From the NCBI RefSeq assembly GCF_015832195.1, contig NC_052031.1:12587850-12651849 (forward strand): 64,000 bases of DNA, given 5' to 3'. The position numbers and the translations under genes are program-made. The notes beneath the pieces were generated by a model, which saw only the letters and a program-made list of their open reading frames with translations, was not told where the DNA came from and made no database searches. How positions within the stretch are numbered: the first letter of the stretch is position 1; every line of letters starts with the position of its first letter. Below, in pieces: positions 1 through 40,200 of the stretch. The stretch is from Motacilla alba alba (taxonomy: Eukaryota > Chordata > Aves > Passeriformes > Motacillidae).

Positions 1-523
1 TACACTGAAAAGTTGACAGGTTTCTATTGTGACAACCTTAATACCAAGCTAATTGTCAACCATGAATCAAATGAAGAAAAGAAGTCATGCAATGTAAGAG
101 AGAACCACCAAATATTGATAGCTACAATTATCTTCTCTTTTAACCAGCTAGATCATGACTATAACTACTGTCTTCTGTTAATGTCTCACTCTCAGAAGAA
201 AATAATTTTGAAAAGGAATTTTTAGTCAGCAGCACACAAACCTTTGGTATTGTAAGTAATTTTAAGATGAAACAACGAGTTGTGCAAAAAGGGCAGTAGG
301 TAATAGGAAGCTGAGAACTTTTTCTACAATCGCATAGGTCAAACTCAATGCCATCAGTGTGACAGTTCAGATTATTTTAAAATGAAATAAAAAGTAATTG
401 CAACTATTTTAGTTGTATTACCTTTCTAGCAAATCAATACATCTCTGGTTACAAACACGATGTCAAAAGAGTTTGCAAATGCTGATTCTCCAGCAACAGC
501 AGAGGCAGTCAGACATAGCTTAC
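1..523 (-). other. DNAJC2 intron, no exon seen
   Basis: This stretch follows the donor GTAAGC of DNAJC2 coding exon 5 on the minus strand. The next expected exon (human WSNKKNVPKLGD region) is not present in any minus-strand frame, so the intron runs off the left edge. The short open frames here are AT-rich and show no family resemblance. Confidence 0.7.
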
Positions 524-3500
524 CTGGCATTTCTTTCAAAAACTGGTGAGAAAACTTCAAAGAAGTTTTCTTTTGCTTCACTTTTGGAAGGTACAGAGTT
601 ATCAAAAGTTGGATCTATGCTGTTAAATGCTCGTCGTTTCACAGGATCAGATAATATTTCATAAGCTGAAAGTTACCAGACATAAGGTTGTAAATATTTA
701 AAAAGATGTTCTCAGATCTGTGTTTGATCTATCTGTAGCATTCTGTAGAGCTTGATATTTAATTATTTTAGTGACACCAAAAAGCATTGCTGTCTGTTCC
801 TCCTAAACTAAGTAGGAGGTAAACATTTACAAAAAGGACACATTTAACCATTAAGATGGAACAAAACAGACAATATTTAATTTTATAGCAGTAAATTTTG
901 GTCAGACAGTGGGAGTTTGGGCATGACATCTTCAGACTTTTATCCTACACCAGATCCCTGCAGATAAATTGACAAAATGATCTACTAAGGCACAGAGCAA
1001 AGGCAGTCCCTGAGTTCATGTGTTGTCAGAATGGGGAAGAACAGGAACCATTCGTTAGAATTTTTGCAGGTGATGATGAAGTTGTACTGAGTCTTGGACA
1101 GAACACACAACTCCACACACTCTCCCAAAACATGCAAACAGTCCCAGTTTTCCTATTCTTAGACCCCTGCAGTTGGGGAGCATCACATTACTAATTTAAT
1201 ATTCTGTAAATCACAAAAACTATAGCTTCAGTACTCTTACTTTTTTCTCAATGAAGTGTGGAGTTTTACAATGACCACTATTTTTCAGTAAGAATGAGAA
1301 GTTAAAGGAATCAAATTTGTATTGCAATCATTCATGGACTTCTGTGCCTGCACCCCTGCCAGAGGACACCACACCATGAAGGTTGGATGTAGGAGGTGAT
1401 AACCTGGAGGAGACCTTGGGCTCTGCAGTTCTGTAAGATGATCTCACTGCACATGTCAGTGGAGAGAGGAAGGAATGACAGTGGCCACCAGTGAGCTGCT
1501 GTCTGCCAGTCTGCCCCTTCCCAAAGGGAAAGGACTTCCCTCCACCAACACTCCAAATGACCCCAATTATCCTGCCTCAGTAACCCTCATACCATTTTCC
1601 TGATTCTGTCCACATCCATTGGTTCCTCTTCCATTTAGCAGATGTCCCTTCCACTTACAGATCCCCAGTTCTACTCCCACACATTCCTTTGTCAGCCCAA
1701 GTTCTGAATCCAACCTATGTTTTCCCACCTTTCCAAGTTTCTCTTCCCTGTTACATTACTGTTTGCTCCTACTCCAGGTCCCCCTTTCCTACTATTGCAT
1801 TTTAGTATTTCCTTCCTCCAAAATGCTGCCTGGGAGCATTATTCCTTTTCTTTGCTACTTTGTGCATTCCTTTCTGTTTAGCCCCAAACTTGGATTGTAA
1901 ACAGTAAAAAGGGAAGGTTCTATGATATTTTGCTCCATGCATGTAGGACACAGAACATATTCCTGAACTCATGTGCAGGTAGTTCTCATCATAGACATCT
2001 GACAGTTTCTGACAGGACTGCAACAGAAAAACCATTTCCTTTGGCAACCTTCCTCCCTCTGACAACTCCAAAGGAGGCTGAAAACATTAGTCTGTCTAAC
2101 ATATCTCACACTAGTACTAGGAGACATTCAGAGAAGGAAGTTTAGAAACACAAATTCCAAGATTTCCTCCTGCTTCAACCTTACTGAGTGTAATTTGTTT
2201 AAAATAAATGAAAAAGCCAAGCTCTCAAGCATTTCTGGAGATGTAAGTCATACACCTGGAACAGCCCCTATGGGTTTGGAATTGGCCAGCAGTGGTGTTC
2301 TGGGTTACAGAACCATTAAAGTTGGGAAAGACGTCTAAAATCAGAGTCCAGCCATTAATCCTGCACTGCTGAGTCCATCACTCAAGAGGGAAGAGGGAAA
2401 TGTTATTCAGCTGAGTTCCTTTGCTCATCTGTGGGCAGAAATGAGCAGCTGAAGGAACTGATGACCCGGATCAAATCAACACATGTTCTGTTGTCAGTGC
2501 AAGCCCATTAGAATTCAGATTTTCCAGCTGCTATTGGTGCCTGTAGGGAACTGCTCCACAGCTCACTAGTTCATCCCAGGTATGGGGCCACCTCCAGAGG
2601 CTGATCTGTGTGTCACTGCTGCAAGTGTCACATTTTGTCACCAGCTGGCACAGCAGCCAAACATCTGTCAGCTGCATTCCCTTCCTGCTTCTACCCACTG
2701 GGAAGTTACACCTAATGTGATCTCTTGATGCAGTTTTCTACAATGGAAAAAGAACTTCTCCAGCTGTTTAGTCATTGACAATTCCCTAAAATCCTAATGA
2801 AGCACAACAAATACATTTCTGGTGATCAAGTAGATTAAGAGAGTGCCTAAAAAACGAGATCAATTGCTTACCTTTAGTTATGCAAGTAAAATAATCATTA
2901 TCACCCTCTCCTATCTGTTCCCCTGCAGCTTTTCGCTTGTCTGGATGATGTTTCAAAACCATGGACTTATCTAACAAATAAATGCATTACAGTTAGAAAT
3001 GCTTCATCAGAAACAGTTTCAAACTACCAAGTAATACGGTAATTCCAAGTGGCATTTCTCTAATTTGAAACTTAAATAAAAATACAAACCAAACAGTCAG
3101 ATCTGGCAGAACACAGAAGTTAATGAATTTTCTTTGATTTAATACCAGGGTTAGAATTAACATTATTTCATCTTTGCTGGGACATAAAATAACCACAACT
3201 CAGAAACTCTATTCTCTATTCCACCTCAACATCTGAAGAAGTCTGAGACTTACTCTACCATTATGCCTAGCAAAGTGCTTTAGTATCTGTAAGTGCACAG
3301 TTAGCTTCATAACTGAATAAAAATTAATGTAATTTTAATCGTTATTTCTAATGAAAAACAAAATAGTTCAGATAAAACAAAAACTGTATTCTATCCCTTT
3401 ACTGAAGTTCTGAACAAGATCCAAAGTGAAATTTAGCAAGAAAGCTACAGCCTGTGAATGCTGCTGCACTTCCCAGGAACAGAGATGTGACCTTTTTTAA

Positions 3501-5149
3501 TCCCCTAGATTTAGGCTTCTGGATTTCAGAGCTGTGATATGAATTTAAGAGGCTGGTAAGCAACACAAATCAAACTTTTAGGCCTGGGAAACAGTAAAAA
3601 CCTTGTTCACAACATGCAGGTATTTTCACTGGAACCCAGTTGTGTACATCTGAAGAAAAGGTTATGCTCATGAGGGAAAGGTACTTACGAGCTGCTTTAA
3701 TTTGTTTCTGAGTAGCCCTGTATCGTATATTTCCCAGTCCAAGGACTGCATAATGGTCTTGATTCTGAGAGAAAAGAACCACAAACCCTCATAAACACTC
3801 ATAAATGCAACCTAAAACACCACAACACACGCAGAAAACCAGTTCTCCTCCCCATCTCTTAAAGGCAAGAGGGAGAATTCTTCCCTCTCAATAAACATTG
3901 GGAAAGAACTACAGGAACAACTGTCATCAATTATTGAATAATTACAGAATAACTGAATATCAATAAATTAAGCCACTGTCATAGAAATTCAAGTAGCTTA
4001 ACCGAAATTGGATTGAAGCACTAGAAAATTCAGTTACTGGAAAACTGAATTGCTGCTGTTAATATTAAGAGTGCCAATGTAACTCCAGAATAAAGGAGAT
4101 GGTGACAGAGAGAAGAGACACTTAATACTTTCAGGCAGTAAAATAAAAAGCTGCAGCTCACAGCTAAGATCTTATCCTGAGCTGTTTGCCTTCACACACC
4201 AGATTTTATGGTAAGGGAAACAGACTGACTCAGACGGGCGTAGGAGGGGACGAGGAAGGAGATCTTTAGCACCTGAGCAAAGCATATAACCTTGATGGGC
4301 CAAACTAGGTGACAGTAACCCATATTGACTGAATACCTTCCAGTCCTTTGGGTCGAGGGTTTTTAACATAGGATATTCCTCAAGCTGCAGTTCTTCATCC
4401 CCTGACTCTTCAGAAAGCTCCTTCTCATCTTCTAGCTCCTGGAAAGAGGCAGAAACATTTATGTTTCTCCTCTTAATAAATGCTTCAAACCATCTTCCCA
4501 CAGGTTCCACTTGACAGAGTACTGATGCTACAAGCAAAAACATAAAAGCAACTTCACCTTCCGTGGTTTACTTTTTTTTTTTTTTTTTAAATTAAACCCC
4601 ACCAAAACCCACACAAGTACAGCATCACAGATCTCTTAAATCTTTTCTTTGGCTCCACATACACCAGAGTGCAAGAACCAGCACACGTGCCCGTCAGACG
4701 GGACCTCCCAAGGCTCCGCCGCGCTCTCACATCTGGAAAGGCGCTTTCAAGTTAAGGGAACGCACGTGTCAAAAAACATTAAATACGGTCCGACTGGCAA
4801 CGGAGGAGGCAACCGCGGCAGGGATATTAAATTTGGATTGATTTTCCCCGCGTTCCCGCTCCCCCTTCCCAGGCCACTCCCTCCGGCAGCGAACCCAGAC
4901 TTGTTGCTCGCACACGGGCACAAACGGTGCCGGCGAAGGCACAGCACGCGAGACGGAGACAATCGAAGTCAAATAAACAGCAAAGTTCTTCGAGAGCGGC
5001 CCATTTCCCGGCTCCAGCGCCCTGCCGGGCGCTCCAGGGCGGCCTTTCCCGGGCGCAGGCCCCGGCGGCCCGCGGTACCTACCGGCCGAGAGCGGCCTGG
5101 TGACGGCCGAGCGCTGCCCGTGGGGCGCGGGGCCGCGCAGCAGCGCCAT
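524..5149 (-). CDS. DNAJC2: DNAJC2 (zuotin/MPP11) 5' part, five coding exons
   Basis: DNAJC2 is a J-domain cochaperone of ribosome-bound HSP70 (mammalian RAC, with HSPA14) and also acts in chromatin. Coding exons in transcript order: 5149-5083, 4527-4337, 3764-3689, 2970-2872, 665-524. They give 191 codons plus 2 nt, with every join in frame and GT-AG. Exon 2 carries [10 protein letters not shown], a stretch strongly conserved with human, then an acidic segment and [11 protein letters not shown]. Exon 3 starts the J domain with [11 protein letters not shown]. Exon 4 carries the catalytic HPD triad (about residues 120-122, KHHPDKRK). Exon 5 continues with [13 protein letters not shown]. The start at 5149 (MALLRG) was chosen because it gives an N-terminus close in length to human; an in-frame ATG lies 78 nt upstream at 5227. 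The family is about 620 residues, so the M-domain and two SANT domains lie beyond the left edge. No exon is recognisable in 1-523. It is divergent from PSMC2, with start codons 344 bp apart. Confidence 0.95.
666..2871 (-). other. DNAJC2 coding intron 4, no recognisable content
   Basis: A 2.2-kb intron between the J-domain exon and the exon beginning YEILSDP. Both splice sites are canonical (GTAAGC donor, TTTCAG acceptor). I see no repeat family, RNA gene or extra exon in it. Confidence 0.7.
2872..3764 (-). CDS. DNAJC2: DNAJC2 J-domain exons (coding exons 3 and 4)
   Basis: Two exons, 3764-3689 (76 nt) and 2970-2872 (99 nt), encode helices I to III of the J domain. A His codon is split across the intron (C then AT). 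The HPD loop that stimulates HSP70 ATPase is intact in exon 4. These are parts of the DNAJC2 entry and are listed separately because the catalytic motif lies here. Confidence 0.93.
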
Positions 5150-5493
5150 GGCCGCGGCCTGCGCCTGCCGCGGCACCGGCGCGTGGGGCGCCCGCAGCGC
5201 TTCCGGGGCGGCGGCGTGCGGCGCCATAAGCGGCCCGGCCGGCCCTGCCCGCCTCCCGCGGGCCCCGCCGCGTCCCCGCCGCCCCCGCACCGCCCCCGCG
5301 GCCGGAGCGGCTCCCGCGGGGCGGCACCGGCGGCGCTGCCCTGGGCCGCGGGACGAACCGGCGGCGCCGCGCGGAACTCCCGGTGGCGGCCGCGGCCCTG
5401 GGGGGAAGGAGTTGCCCGCGCGCGGGCCGCGGTGCACCCTGGTTTGTGTTCCGGGCGGAAGCGGCGCGGTGCTGCGTAAAGCGGGCGGGCGCG

Positions 5494-14205
<8,712 letters not shown>

Positions 14206-14294
14206 ACCTGGGAAGGTTCTTCCTGTTCCCCCAAAACTTTGTGTGGAACAAAAATTCAAGGGTAGCGATTCGTGTTTTGTTCTTGGAAGCTAGA

Positions 14295-14300
14295 AATAAA
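14295..14300 (+). terminator. PSMC2: PSMC2 polyadenylation signal AATAAA
   Basis: A canonical AATAAA lies 90 nt after the PSMC2 stop codon and is followed by GT-rich sequence (GGGGTGTGTTC). The predicted 3'UTR is therefore only about 110 nt. Confidence 0.85.
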
Positions 14301-14319
14301 TGGAGTGTTCCAAACAGTA

Positions 14320-16255
14320 GGGGTGTGTTCATTGTGAGTATTCTACTCCAGTGGACTGTTGCTGCTGTTGGGAAAAGATCGTAGTGAGGTTACAGCAGCA
14401 TGGCCTAAGCCACAGATAATTTTAAATCAGATACCTGGGCAATGTCAGACATCTCAAGTTTAGATGCCTGGTCACCATCCACACCCCAAAATTTGAATCT
14501 GAGCCATAGAGGTGCTGGAAGATCCCTGAGTGACTCCAGTGTTTCTGGGTGTGCTGAGAAGTGCTTGTGTGTCCCAAAAAAACAGGAGCTGCCATGGGAA
14601 GGCACTTGGTGGTGGTCTGAGTCATTGCCCAGCCAAGGGAAAACATGAAGGGACATTTTTTCCCTCTCTTGGTGAATACTCTGGTACCATCACAACTTAT
14701 TTTTTTATCTTCAGTGGTTTTTCTATCCCTTTTGCTGAGATTCTTTGTTGTGTCTTACAAAATAGTAAATGGGTCAAGGAGGAGGAAGGTGTAATTTCTT
14801 AGTGCTGTGGGATGGAAAATTCCTTTTCCCTGCTCCTGCAGTGAAGTTTGACATCAGTCTTTAGTGGGCACTTTGATACATGGTGTGACTTGTCTGAGGT
14901 GCTGCTGCACACAGGGTGACCGAGACAGGGTCCTGGTGCTCCATAGCTGAGCAGTGGCTGGGAGCTGTTGGCCACACAGCAGCCTTGAAAGGTTAATCCT
15001 CATTCATCTGACAAGTTCCTGTAGAGTTGGGTGTGCTCAACAAAAAACAACAGCCTCCCATTTTCCTGTTCTTTCCAGTGTTGCATTAAAGTGGTTTCAG
15101 GGGAAGAGCTGGAAGAGCTTAAAGAAATTCAAGGGCAAAAAATGCTTCTGGGAAGTCGTTTGTCTTGGAAGCGGGAGAAGTTTTATTGTCAGTTGTATCA
15201 AAATGAGACCCATCAATTTACCAAGCTTAAATTATGCTATTTGTTTTTTTTTTTTAATAGGAAGTGTGTGCAGTAGGGAGAGTATGCAGCCATGGACTGG
15301 GTCAGGATTGTGGCTGGTGTCAGTATCTTGATATGGAAACCTGGGCAATCTCAATATTTGTGTGTCATTTCAGGAAGAACATTTTAGGGTGGGATGCAAG
15401 TTTATTGGTGGGACAGACTGTTTCTCATTTTCAGAAAGCAGCATTCACAGCATCTCTGTTTACCATGAAATCAAGTGTAGCTTGTACTTGAGAAGGGTAA
15501 GTGAAGTATGAAGAGAGAGTTTGGATCTTACCAGGTATCCTGAATTATCATCAGTACTCTTGCAAAAAAAGGAAGGGAAAGGAACATGACCCTGATTATT
15601 AAAAGGTACCAGCCAGATTGAGGCCATCCAGTGCCTCAGTCTGGCTCAATCCAGTGCCTCATAGTGGGGAGGCACTCCCCTGTCCCTGCAGACAAACTGG
15701 AGCCCTGTTACAAGGTAAAGGACCTGGGTTTGTTTATTCTGGCACTAGGATTTAACTTTTGGATAGCGGTCTGTTAATCAGTGCAGGGAAGAGGGAGTGG
15801 GTTCCCTTTTTAGGGGCTGGCTCAGGCTGCCAGGGGGAGGCAGTGCTTCAGCTGGTGGCAGCAAAACACAGGAAGAGATGAGCAAAAGCTGCTGAAAATG
15901 TTCTATGGGATGAGTTACCAGCACTGCTGGGGGGGTGCAGGAGCACTTGTTCTGCATGGTCTGGGATGTGGGACTTTCTTGGGCAAAGGTTTTCAGTCCA
16001 GCTTTTCAGCAGTTCCCTGGGAAGTGCATCTGTTTCTGCCATGGTGGGAGATCCAGCTTTAGTTGTGAATCCCTGTGAGGCCTGAAACAGAGAGGGCTTC
16101 ATGGGGGTGCCGGGAGTGAGGAGCAGGAACCAGCACAGCAGGAAGACCTGCCTGAAGGTGGAAGCCTCTCCTGGCCCCTCCCAGACATCAGACACTTGTG
16201 TCTGGGGCTCTCAGCCTGCCCCTCATACCGAGTCTCACCAAGACAAAGTGGAAAA
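14320..16255. other. Convergent intergenic region PSMC2 / SLC26A5
   Basis: About 1.9 kb lie between the predicted cleavage sites of PSMC2 (plus) and SLC26A5 (minus). The open frames on both strands are short and unrecognised. I see no repeat family or RNA gene. Confidence 0.6.
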
Positions 16256-16259
16256 TTTT

Positions 16260-17900
16260 GACAAGTGACATCACTTTATTTTGGAAGTTGACAGGATTTC
16301 AATGTGAACTGAAGAGACCAGAGAGTTATAAACTGAAGCTGCAACAAGCTGAAAGTAGAAAAATATACTGTATGAAGATACAAAGGCTTGTTGAACTAGT
16401 TAACATTATAAAATGTACCAAAAGTTGTTTAAATAAGCACACACAATGTCTTCACATGCATGCACTTCATCCTTTGAACTCCAGCTAAGCAGCAATTTCT
16501 GATGCAGAAAGCTTCCCATCCGTATGGGCAGGGGAGTCTGAGGAAATGAAGTATCTTCCCCAACTTCCCTGCTCCCTGGAAACAGTTTACCTGAAGCAAG
16601 CCCTAAATGTAACAGAGCCTGAAATAAAATAAGAATATTACATTCTGTGACCAGAGGTGAGGAAGGTGCCTGAATTCCTTATGCACAGGACCTGTGATTT
16701 GAGGGTGCTGAGTGAAATGTCACTGATGCCCCACTTGCCGTGTGCTGTCAAAATAACCTACAGAGAAACACTCTTAGGTTCCTACCTCTGCTGAGCTTCA
16801 CAGTGACTGTTGTGAGGGGAACAGGGGCATTGGAGATTTCTTTTGCATGATTTCCACGGTTTTCACCTCATACCTGAAGTGAGACAGTAGTGCAGTGGCC
16901 AGGCTGACAGTAGAAAAAGATACCCCATGCTACTGTTTCTTTTAAAAACCCAAACATGTACCATTTTTGAGTTCTATTGAACACTATTTCTCAAAGCACT
17001 TAAAAGCTGTGGCAGAAGCAGCACTACTGGGAGGAAGATGGGCAATAGAAAAGTACTTTTTGACCATTGAGACCTTGCTTAAATTTTCATTCCAGCTTAA
17101 GAGACTGCATATAGGGCATCAGTTCTTCACTTAAATAGGCTTCATTCCTGTCTTAAACCAATTTTGTCTTTAAACTTTGAAGCTAAATTAAGTTTAGATT
17201 AAAATCAGCTGTGTTCTTTTCTAGAAAGCCTAACCAAGTTTTGGCAGTGCAAGTGCCATACTGATAATGGAACAATCAAACAATGAGTTTCTGACTTCAA
17301 GTTCACTTAGAGCAGAAACAAAGAACTGGGTATAGCTGAGACAGGTTAGGTATTTAAAAAAAAAATTCTATTATCCAGGTTTAAAAACAGCAGCAGCTAA
17401 ATGCCACCAGTGTGAAATCATTAATCTGGCTGTCAGAGTATTATAAATTGTACCAATCTGTTGAATGCAGATGTTGACATCAGGCTTTAAAAGTCATCTA
17501 AGAAAGTTATTTAAAGACACTGGTACAGTGTACTGCACTTGCAGAACAGTTACCTCCTGCAAGATCCCACTTGTAGTGAGTTAAAGTGCCCATTTTCTCA
17601 ACAGGAATAGGAATGTCACCTTGTCCACCAGATTCTGACTGCAGCAGAATACACTGAATTTTCTTTTCTTGCATAATTTTGTGCTTGTTTATGATTGGAA
17701 GGCTATACCCTGATTGAAGGAAAAAATTCAAGAGCATGAAGGCTTCCATTTCCTTATCTACTCTTCCTACAAAAAATAAGCACCACCCCATACCCGTAGG
17801 TACAAACAGCCTCAGGCTCTCTTCAAACTGTGCAAATTAAATATTCAGAAAGGATCTCCATCAGCATAAACCTGGCTCCCATTCCGCTCAATGCCACTCT
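16260..17900 (-). other. SLC26A5: Probable SLC26A5 3'UTR
   Basis: AT-rich sequence with no coding potential runs from the stop codon at 17901 to the candidate polyadenylation signal at 16275-16280. Its extent is inferred from the hexamer only. Confidence 0.55.
16275..16280 (-). terminator. SLC26A5: Candidate SLC26A5 polyadenylation signal
   Basis: TTTATT on the plus strand is AATAAA on the minus strand. It lies about 1.6 kb past the prestin stop codon and is followed on the minus strand by GT-rich sequence (TTGTCTTGGTGAG). I saw no canonical AATAAA between it and the stop, so this is the best 3' end. A shorter form using a variant hexamer cannot be excluded. Confidence 0.6.
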
Positions 17901-37182
<19,282 letters not shown>

Positions 37183-37241
37183 AGTTGATCTCACAGAGCA
37201 GCAGTGAAGGAGGAACAGTTCCACGGACTCCACCAAAAAAC
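37183..37241 (-). other. SLC26A5: SLC26A5 5'UTR part of first coding exon
   Basis: On the minus strand a good acceptor (TTTGTCTGCAACCAG) ends at 37242, leaving 59 nt of 5'UTR before the ATG at 37182. This implies at least one upstream noncoding exon, as in mammals. Confidence 0.65.
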
Positions 37242-40200
37242 CTGGTTGCAGACAAAATAAGTTTGGTTTCCTTTTTAACCTCAGATTTGGCATTTCCTTT
37301 TAAAATAATGTATTTTAACAAGCTAGAGGCAAGACCTGTGATTGCAGTCTAATTAAATAGTCTGTAACAGAAGTAAAAAAATAAATCACACTCAGTCTTT
37401 AGTATATGCAAGCTATTAATTTATACTCCTCTTGTATAATGAAAGCTTATGCATTAATTTCTTTGTAAATAAGAGCAGAAACAAACTTGGAAAGTTGTAT
37501 TCATGTTTATCTGGATTTTCCCTCAGTTTTTAAAGAATATATCACTGTAGGAGGGAGATTCCTTTATTGCTGAGTTACTTCCTGCTTACTCACTAACTGG
37601 CATGTCCATTTTTAAAAGACAGGGCTCTGACTTTAATGCTGAGAAAGCCACTTCTTTCTTCCAGATTGTCAGTTGCTTCCTGCATCCATCCACCTGCCTT
37701 CCTCTATATCAGAAGCTTCTTTTTCCAAACAGCATCTCAAGGATACACAATTCACTACTTTCAAGCAGTTATTATTTCAATGGATGTGCCCCTTACTGAT
37801 ATTCTCAATCTGCACTGACTAAAACAGGAATCGGGAGATGTGCCCAGTTTTAAAACAAGCCAGAAGGTTTGTAAAGATCTATTTGTCTGTCTGTTTCAGT
37901 GCCACAAACATCTTAACATGTTTAAAAGACACTCTGCTAATTCCACTGCCCCATGTTTGCTGCTTTCAGAAATACTGGGCAAGAAACTCACTCCCAATTC
38001 TGAGCAAAGTGACAGCACTGCTATGCTGTTAAGCAGAGATGCTGGCTAGTGCCACATTTGATGACAGAACGTGAGTGCAGTGGGAAACAGAGCCATCATT
38101 GTGAACAAGGCCTTGGGCTCAAGTCCAGCAAGTCACTTAAGCATGTGTTTGCCTTCAACCGAGGGTGCTAACCCAGGGGTGCTCTGTTTTTAGCTGTACA
38201 TCAATCCTTTTCTGGGAAAGGGTTACCACGCAGAAATTAAACAAATTGCTACCTAAGTACTCAGGCAAGGCTAACCATGATTGGTCCAACATTCCGATTC
38301 AGCAAATACAGTCAGACCACCAGCAAAATATCAATATTGCTATCTATGTCTTCACTCTGATGAAAGTGCTGGAATTTTCCACTCAGGTCTTGGTAATCTC
38401 TATCTCCTAGAACTGACACAGCTCAGCATTTCTTCAGTTCTCAGTATTTCATAAGCAATACTTTCCCTACGTTGTCAGCCAGAAAAAGGATATTTTTACC
38501 AAAACTGTAATTTTTCATTTACTGCACACTCTAGATTGACTCCAGCTTTATTGTGTGAAATAAAGACAATCCTGCTTGAGCAGGTAGGTCATAATCTATG
38601 ATCCTCAGAAATCCTGTCAAGCCTCAACCATTCTGGGATTCCATACTGATCCCTCATGTCATTATTCACATAAAATCTATCTTCTCCAGTAATTAATTGA
38701 TGTGTTCTGGCAACATTGGCCTTATCTACAAATTAAGAAGCAATTTTAATCAGTCCTAAACAGAAAATCCACTCAAATCAGAACAAAAACTGCAACTGCG
38801 TGCAAAAGATACAGACCAGATCAGTTCAATGACTTGGTTTTGGCCAAACTTCTCCAATAAAGTGAGAATGCAATATCAATACATTTTTAGCCAAGATTTT
38901 AAAAACACACCCCCTGCCTTCTTCCTGCTACAAAGCACAGCAACACAAGACAGTGCCCTGCTAACCTGAAACAATTCAGGTCCTGAATTTCCACCTTTGA
39001 GTTTGTTCAGCTTCAAGTAGATTGGTTAATATATGGAAGAGCCACATGAGCTTGTAATATAAATCTAGACCTGGAGAGGTCTGGAGATCTCCAGTTCTGT
39101 ACACATGCTCCAACTCTTCCAGGCACTATGAGCATATACAAAACAAAAAAAGTTCCATCCTGCCTCTGTTTTTCATGGTAAAATAAATGATACAAATGCT
39201 GTATTTGGCTAACTGAACAAGGCCCAACTCTAAATCAGTTATCCAGATCCTGGCAAGTGTTAGTTTGGAATACTACCAGAGGTCACAACCCAAGTTTCAC
39301 CATCACTCAATCTGAAGGTTTTTAAACTGTAGATTGAATGTTGCTGATTCTGTTAGAGTAAGGAAGTTACACTGCACTGAATCATGAGAACCAGCTAAAA
39401 CAAAAGTAACTTGAGGGAGGATATGATAGGATCTTGTCTTTACCTTTACAGTGGACACAAGTGGATTTGTGGAAAACAAATCACATGTCATTAAAAGAGG
39501 TCCTATATCTGCCTAAAACTACTACTGGATATATCACACTCTTTTTTTCCATGTCATTTCACCATCTTTATCTTAACAGCCCTGCATAAGCATGTTCCTT
39601 GATGGCAACCTAAAATACTGTGCTGTAGATAGTACAGTAACAATTAAAGTCTTTAATATCATTCCTCTCTTTTGCAAAAGTACACAGAGAGCAAGACTGA
39701 GACGCTTGTCTTTATGAGAGATGATACACATTGTCCATTGAGTAGCAAACAGTAACTTTTCACGACTGGTTCGACTGTCTCTCCAAGTGTTTGCTGTATG
39801 ACAAACTGGCAACACAGTCATCCAAGGCTCAGAAAGAAACTCTTGCCCTTCACTCTCAGAATACTTGAAGAAGAACAAAAGCAAAAGCAAGGTACTGCCA
39901 TTTTGATGAAAAGAAAGCCTACTGCCAGGACTTCTGAAAACTCACACACCTTTATCCAGAGGAAGAGAAAGGCAATGGTGGATACTGGAATACTGCTCTC
40001 CAACAACCTTTGAACTTCATGGCAAGAATAAAGTTAAAAAGCTGTAAGAAGCACTGTCATTAATCTTATCAGCCAGATAAGAGTTGAGTTGAAGTAGCTA
40101 AAACCTGTATGCAAAAGACTTAAGAGTTGGCAATTCTTTATCTGACTGATAAAGGCCTGTCTTATATCTTTCCTGCTATTATCAAATTGAAGGTGTTAAA

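Noticed and set aside
5149..5227. Upstream in-frame ATG of DNAJC2 at 5227
   Set aside because: It would add 26 Ala/Pro-rich residues not seen in the mammalian protein; the start at 5149 gives a family-like N-terminus. It could still be 5'UTR or a minor start.
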